From CAYNTC01 sp964432925 (lineage in GTDB: Bacteria; Planctomycetota; Phycisphaerae; Sedimentisphaerales; Anaerobacaceae), in the NCBI GenBank assembly GCA_964432925.1, contig CAYSPM010000111.1:1-9547 (forward strand): a stretch of 9,547 nt of DNA. The letters are read 5' to 3'. The notes beneath the pieces were generated by a model. The model ran no database searches. It had not been told where the DNA came from and worked only from the letters and a program-made list of their open reading frames with translations. Positions 6,422 to 9,547 of this stretch are shown here, piece by piece. The first letter of the stretch is position 1. Every line of letters begins with the position of its first letter. Made by a program: the position numbers and the translations under genes.

Positions 6422-7771
6422 ATGGCCGCTAAAAACCAAAAAGACCAGTTCAAGCAGATCCGTCGGAAAATAAAGACATTTCCGACAGGACCCGGGCTAT
6501 ATTTTATGAAGGGTCCCGGCGATAAGGTCCTTTACATCGGAAAAGCCAAGAATCTGCGCTCACGCGCAGCAAGCTATTTTCAGCCGGGCGGTGAAATTGC
6601 CACCGCACGTGGCCCGAAAATCTCTGAAATGCTAACCAAAGTCAAAACTGTGGATTACCTGGAAACTGAAACCGAAGTCGATGCAATGCTAAAAGAAGCC
6701 CGCCTGATAAAGGACATCCGCCCGCCATATAATACCGACCTCGTTGACGACAAGACCTTCCCTTATCTGGAGATCACCACCTCCGACGACTTCCCATGCG
6801 TTTACATTACCCGCAAACCCCGCCCGAAAGGCAGCAGACTCTTCGGCCCGTTTGCCAGCGCAAAAGAACTGCGAGCTGTTCTTGTAGTGCTGCAAAAGAT
6901 ATTCAAATTCCGCACCTGCAACTTAGACATCAAAAAGGACGACAACAAGCGCAGATTCTTTCGCCCCTGTCTTTTATACAGCATAAAACAATGCACCGCC
7001 CCATGTGCAGACAAAATCGACAGGCTCGAATATAAAAAGATCATCACCGACCTAATCAAGTTCTTGCGGTCAAAACGTTCCACGATACTACGACAGTTAA
7101 AAAAACGTATGGCCGAAGCCGCCAAGACCTTCGAGTACGAAAAGGCTGCCATGTTCCGCGACCGTATCCGCCTGATAGAAAGGCTCGACCGCAGAGGCAT
7201 TCCCGAAGAAGACGTCCAGCCGGAGGTCTTCGCTGCCGATCCATCCGAGGCCCTTGTCAAACTGCGGGAATTGTTGCAGTCACCTGAGCCTGTCAGAATT
7301 ATTGAGGGCATCGACGTCGCCAACATTGCTGGCTCTGAGGCGGTCGGCTCACTGGTCAAGTTCATCGATGGAAGACCTTTCAAAAATGGATATCGCAGAT
7401 TCAAAATAAAAACAGTAAAACGCATCGACGATTACGCGATGATCGCTGAGGTCGTCAAACGCCGATACAAATACGCCCTGCGCGGCGAAGAGCTCTGGCC
7501 CGATCTGGTTCTGATCGACGGAGGAAAAGGTCATCTCCACGCTGCTGAAAAGGCATTAAGGGATATGAACGCACCAAATATTATAAAGATCGCCGCTATC
7601 GCGAAAAGAGAGGAGGAAATCTATCTACAGTCAAGCACAAAACCCCTCAAGCTGCACGCTCATTCGCCTGTCTTGAAACTACTGCAATACGTCCGGGATG
7701 AGGCCCACCGCTTTGCCCAGCACTACTACCACATCCTACGGCGAAAGAAATTGGTTAATGAAAAATCCTAA
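6422..7771 (+). CDS. uvrC: Compact excinuclease ABC subunit C, lacking the C-terminal helix-hairpin-helix
   Basis: UvrC makes both incisions around a DNA lesion once UvrAB has loaded UvrB. All nuclease parts are visible in 449 residues. The GIY-YIG domain (about 20-105) has GLY 25-27, YIGKAKNLRSR 38-48 and Glu92. A cysteine cluster, C166, C183, C191 and C195, matches the positions proposed to bind Fe-S in E. coli UvrC. A UVR UvrB-binding helix pair lies at about 226-255. The RNase H-like domain (about 290-440) has Asp298 in GIDVAN, Asp366 in LIDGGKG and His429 in RDEAHRFA. Usual UvrCs have about 600 residues. Here some 100-120 residues between UVR and RNase H are missing, and the protein ends at RRKKLVNEKS, where the helix-hairpin-helix domain would begin. 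The frame is intact and a terminator follows, so this looks like a short functional form rather than a broken gene. The ribosome site is weak (GAG at 6411, 8-nt spacing). Confidence 0.93.
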   Translation: MAAKNQKDQFKQIRRKIKTFPTGPGLYFMKGPGDKVLYIGKAKNLRSRAASYFQPGGEIATARGPKISEMLTKVKTVDYLETETEVDAMLKEARLIKDIRPPYNTDLVDDKTFPYLEITTSDDFPCVYITRKPRPKGSRLFGPFASAKELRAVLVVLQKIFKFRTCNLDIKKDDNKRRFFRPCLLYSIKQCTAPCADKIDRLEYKKIITDLIKFLRSKRSTILRQLKKRMAEAAKTFEYEKAAMFRDRIRLIERLDRRGIPEEDVQPEVFAADPSEALVKLRELLQSPEPVRIIEGIDVANIAGSEAVGSLVKFIDGRPFKNGYRRFKIKTVKRIDDYAMIAEVVKRRYKYALRGEELWPDLVLIDGGKGHLHAAEKALRDMNAPNIIKIAAIAKREEEIYLQSSTKPLKLHAHSPVLKLLQYVRDEAHRFAQHYYHILRRKKLVNEKS

Positions 7772-7785
7772 CCGAAGTTTTTTTT
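7751..7785 (+). terminator. Intrinsic terminator overlapping the uvrC stop codon
   Basis: TTGGTTA (7751-7757) pairs with TAACCGA (7769-7775) as a 7-bp stem including one G-U pair, with an 11-nt loop, and eight Ts follow at 7778-7785. The stem is short and only moderately GC-rich, so it may be weak. It includes the final uvrC codons and the TAA, which argues that the short uvrC end is the normal end of the transcript. Confidence 0.55.
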
Positions 7786-8095
7786 ATCACATTCCCACCA
7801 ACAGATAGTCTACTTTGAACACTTGGCAAAAGCTTACTATCCAGTTAAGCAAAAAATCCTCAAATTCCACCCATCAAACGGGACTGCTGAGAGACACCAT
7901 AACAACTGGACCGGTCAACCGATGCAGCTATGACCAGCCTGACAATGACAGAATCCTCCACGTGCCGTATACGAAAATCGCACCATAATCTTCAACACAA
8001 TGGAGTCTATGCACGGAGCCGCTTCAAAAGGCTGTAAAAACGTGGCTCACTGTCCAAAAAACTCACATAATATCGGATTTTATGCAGGATTTGTC
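7786..8095. other. Intergenic region, nothing recognised
   Basis: About 310 bp after the uvrC terminator. The uvrC frame stays open for some 54 codons beyond the stop, but the translation has no helix-hairpin-helix character, so it does not look like a lost C-terminus. No gene, RNA or repeat is supported here. Confidence 0.55.
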
Positions 8096-8125
8096 TTGAA
8101 GTTAGCATAGTCAATATGGTATAAA
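8096..8125 (+). promoter_or_regulatory. Possible sigma-70-type promoter
   Basis: TTGAAG (8096-8101) and TATAAA (8120-8125) with an 18-nt spacer, four and five of six consensus matches. It could have served the Rrf2-like remnant at 8206, about 75 bp downstream of the expected start point, or drive the secreted-protein gene at 8515 with a leader of nearly 400 nt. Found by eye in AT-rich sequence, so weakly supported. Confidence 0.3.
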
Positions 8126-8180
8126 TGACATTGGAGATGTTTGGCGAATTTTAGCTTCAGGAGGCTCGATATTTATATGA

Positions 8181-8201
8181 TTCTTGCCAATAAGGCAAGA
8201 A
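8181..8201 (+). other. Perfect 8-bp hairpin
   Basis: TTCTTGCC (8181-8188) and GGCAAGAA (8194-8201) pair perfectly around a 5-nt loop. There is no T-run after it, so it is not a terminator. It ends 4 nt before the candidate ATG of the Rrf2-like remnant, where it could mask the ribosome site or mark a regulator-binding inverted repeat. It also lies inside a 13-codon frame (8177-8218, MILANKARKLCSS) preceded by AGGAGG at 8159-8164, 12 nt from its ATG. Confidence 0.4.
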
Positions 8202-8205
8202 AGTT

Positions 8206-8355
8206 ATGTTCAAGCTAACGAAGCGAGTAGAAGGTGCTCACTGTTTCAGAACATATCTTTCATATCAGTTACAACTTGAAGCACTTGACTAAGCTTTACG
8301 GGAAGGAGGTACGCACAAATCCCGAGAATTATTATTTCATAAGCTTTCACGGTAA
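8206..8355 (+). pseudogene. Probable decayed Rrf2-family transcriptional regulator
   Basis: The frame from ATG 8206 begins MFKLTKRVE, which closely resembles the N-terminus of Rrf2-type winged-helix regulators (M-x-L-T/S-x-x-x-E-Y-A-L pattern). It then reads GAHCFRTYLSYQLQLEALD and stops at TAA 8290-8292. Past the stop, in the same frame, ALREGGTHKSRE resembles the conserved LREAGxxxSxxG region that follows the recognition helix in this family; the frame ends at TAA 8353-8355. Intact members have about 130-160 residues, so an internal deletion, a nonsense codon and loss of the C-terminal half are all implied. Rrf2 proteins such as IscR and NsrR are DNA-binding regulators, many sensing redox or Fe-S status. 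This fragment would be non-functional. The match is short and made from memory of the family, so a chance resemblance remains possible. Confidence 0.35.
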
Positions 8356-8453
8356 AACGCATTTTTGTCACTGCGAGCGAAGCGAAGCAGTCTAATACCG
8401 CCAAAAGGTCGAGATTGCTTCGGCCTAAAGGCCTCGCAATGACGCAAAAACGC
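8356..8453. repeat. Palindromic dispersed intergenic repeat (REP/MITE-like)
   Basis: The left arm GTCACTGCGAGCGAAGCG (from 8367, continuing to CAGTCT at 8393) and the right arm AGATTGCTTCGG (8412) to CTCGCAATGAC (8432-8442), with T-rich and A-rich ends, form an imperfect long inverted repeat. The theme GTCATTGCGAGC...GAAGCAATCT is a known motif of palindromic intergenic repeats seen in many unrelated bacterial genomes; that statement is from general knowledge. A nested GGCCTAAAGGCC (8422-8433) adds a second hairpin. It codes for no protein and lies between the Rrf2-like relic and the next gene. Confidence 0.75.
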
Positions 8454-8502
8454 TATATTTTTCTGCGTGAACGCTTACAACTTTATTAATTAACTCATTT
8501 TG

Positions 8503-8508
8503 AAGGAG
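8503..8508 (+). promoter_or_regulatory. Ribosome binding site for the second secreted-protein gene
   Basis: AAGGAG lies 6 nt before ATG 8515, ideal spacing. An earlier out-of-frame ATG at 8510 is too close to be used. This sets the start at 8515. Confidence 0.85.
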
Positions 8509-8514
8509 TATGTT

Positions 8515-9547
8515 ATGTATAAGAAATCATGTTTCCTAATCCTTTCTGTTTTGATGCTAAGTCTGATATCCACCAGTTACGCTGAAGTTGTAATAGGCAA
8601 CTTTGAGCAGCAAATGAACGGATGGACGGAATGCACCTGGGGTCCTCCAGGACATCCTACTTTTAGTTACGGCACGACCGGAGTTACATTAGACAGTTAT
8701 AGTCTCAGGGCTGTGCAGCCGACCGTGAACCCTGAAGATGGTGGAACATTTAGTTGGTTCTTGATAAATACCGGCGTTAATGCCGATGACTTCAGAGCTA
8801 ACAATGTCATCGCGATGGACATCACGCGGTTAGCTAACGAGTGGACTCGTGGAGACCCTGCTGCAAACCATTGGTGCAACCTCGACATGCGTCTCCAAGA
8901 CAACAGAAACTATAACTTAGTAGGCTTGGGCAACGCCGGTGATTGGGACAGTAATGACCCCGACGCTAACGATACGATAACAGCTACATGGGACTACACT
9001 AGATATAAAAATCAACCTGACGTGCTGTCCCCTAACGCTACGTCGATACAGATTGTAATCGCTACCAATACCGGTGGTTACACCGGCGACGGGATCTGGT
9101 ACATTGACAATATACGGCTACTGACCAGCCGTAACGAGAAACCGCGAAACGGTGCGTGGGGTTTGGGGCTTGACCCCACACTTATGTGGAATGAAGGATC
9201 ACCAACTTATAAATTCGATGTATATGTCGGCACCACTTTTGAAGATGTAGACAACGCCAACAGAGTAGACCAACCTGGCTTACTGTTTTACAGTGAGAAC
9301 CAGGATCCTAATAACTATTCTTTAAGCGGAACTACTAATGGTACGACTTATTACTGGCGGATCGATGATGTTGTTGGTGGCACCCCCGTGAAAGGCCAGG
9401 TCTGGCATTTTACGACTTATCTTCTGGGCGCAAAAACCACTGTTATAGGCGACTGGGAACAACAGATGGATGGATGGGTTGCCTCAGATCCCAATGACGC
9501 CAATATGGTGTTAGGCTACAGTACTGTTGGGGCCACGTTGAACAACT
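8515..9547 (+). CDS. Secreted modular protein (jelly-roll-like and FN3-like modules), C-terminus cut by the window edge
   Basis: The frame is open from ATG 8515 to the right edge, 344 codons so far. A signal peptide (MYKKSC, then a hydrophobic core, cleavage likely after SYA at residue 23) marks export. Residues 24-204 form a module starting VVIGNFEQQMNGW and ending IWYIDNIRLL, the pattern of carbohydrate-binding-like beta-sandwich domains in planctomycete extracellular proteins. Residues 205-302 are an FN3-like module with FDVYVGTTFEDVDNANR, TYYWRIDD and VWHFTT. At residue 309 a second copy of the first module starts (TVIGDWEQQMDGW, then LGYSTVGATLNN). So the protein is a tandem of at least two such units. 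Binding of polysaccharide or a surface role is inferred; no catalytic motif is visible in this part. A sorting signal such as PEP-CTERM might lie off the window. Confidence 0.9.
   Translation, partial: MYKKSCFLILSVLMLSLISTSYAEVVIGNFEQQMNGWTECTWGPPGHPTFSYGTTGVTLDSYSLRAVQPTVNPEDGGTFSWFLINTGVNADDFRANNVIAMDITRLANEWTRGDPAANHWCNLDMRLQDNRNYNLVGLGNAGDWDSNDPDANDTITATWDYTRYKNQPDVLSPNATSIQIVIATNTGGYTGDGIWYIDNIRLLTSRNEKPRNGAWGLGLDPTLMWNEGSPTYKFDVYVGTTFEDVDNANRVDQPGLLFYSENQDPNNYSLSGTTNGTTYYWRIDDVVGGTPVKGQVWHFTTYLLGAKTTVIGDWEQQMDGWVASDPNDANMVLGYSTVGATLNN

Noticed and set aside
6802..7425. Leftward open frame of 207 codons inside uvrC
   Set aside because: It is the antisense shadow of uvrC, which has complete family motifs on the plus strand. 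The frame has no ribosome site and no family-like sequence.
7772..7936. Uninterrupted frame continuing 54 codons after the uvrC stop, as a possible lost helix-hairpin-helix domain
   Set aside because: The translation shows no GIG/GxG hairpin motifs or the expected helix pattern, and the terminator hairpin with eight Ts lies at its beginning.
8177..8218. Thirteen-codon frame MILANKARKLCSS as a leader peptide
   Set aside because: The AGGAGG is 12 nt from the ATG, longer than usual, and there is no run of regulatory codons and no terminator after it. Mentioned only alongside the hairpin it contains.
8303..8310. Perfect AAGGAGGT ribosome-site-like sequence
   Set aside because: No ATG, GTG or TTG follows at a usable distance. 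It is better explained as Glu-Gly-Gly codons of the decayed Rrf2-like frame.

Overview
The window looks like chromosomal DNA from an uncultured or little-studied planctomycete, most likely of the Phycisphaerae / Sedimentisphaerales group. This is an inference from family style. It rests on an ECF sigma/anti-sigma pair lacking the zinc motif, large secreted proteins made of repeat and FN3-like modules (including the 'DVYVGTTFEDVDNAN ... TYYWRIDDV ... VWHFTT' module typical of that lineage), a compact UvrC, and a sequence resembling the start of an Rrf2 regulator. No rRNA or other taxonomic marker is present, so the assignment stays tentative. I saw no tRNA, CRISPR array, transposase or phage gene.

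Layout. Positions 1-2107 carry a leftward operon: an ECF RNA polymerase sigma factor (2107-1490), its membrane-anchored putative anti-sigma factor (1493-513, with an ATGA start/stop overlap) and, 56 bp further on, an isochorismatase-family hydrolase cut by the left edge (456-1). A plausible promoter lies at 2198-2170. Positions 2108-3206 are a long divergent intergenic region. It holds a near-consensus rightward promoter (2781-2809), a start-less open frame (2856-3068) and a 12-bp palindrome with a hairpin just before the next gene. Positions 3207-6083 encode a 958-residue secreted protein: signal peptide, four InlB-B-like repeats, a helical charged segment, two FN3-like domains and a cysteine-rich C-terminal domain I do not recognise. 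This is the most novel item here.

After a featureless 338-bp gap, 6422-7771 encodes a short UvrC (449 residues) with its nuclease motifs intact but without the C-terminal helix-hairpin-helix domain. A hairpin-plus-T-run terminator overlaps its stop codon. Positions 7786-8514 hold no intact gene. They contain a possible promoter, a perfect 8-bp hairpin, a probable decayed Rrf2-type regulator (8206-8355) and a palindromic dispersed repeat (about 8356-8453). From 8515 to the right edge runs the start of a second secreted modular protein.

How the parts relate. The sigma and anti-sigma form an envelope-signalling pair, and co-transcription suggests the hydrolase belongs to its operon. The two secreted proteins probably act at or beyond the cell surface, but nothing here shows that they are targets of this sigma factor: the promoter seen for the 958-residue gene is of the housekeeping type. 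UvrC is an unlinked repair gene. I found no clear defence system or other multi-gene novelty. The most useful leads are the unknown cysteine-rich domain, the compact UvrC, the Rrf2-like relic and the palindromic repeat.
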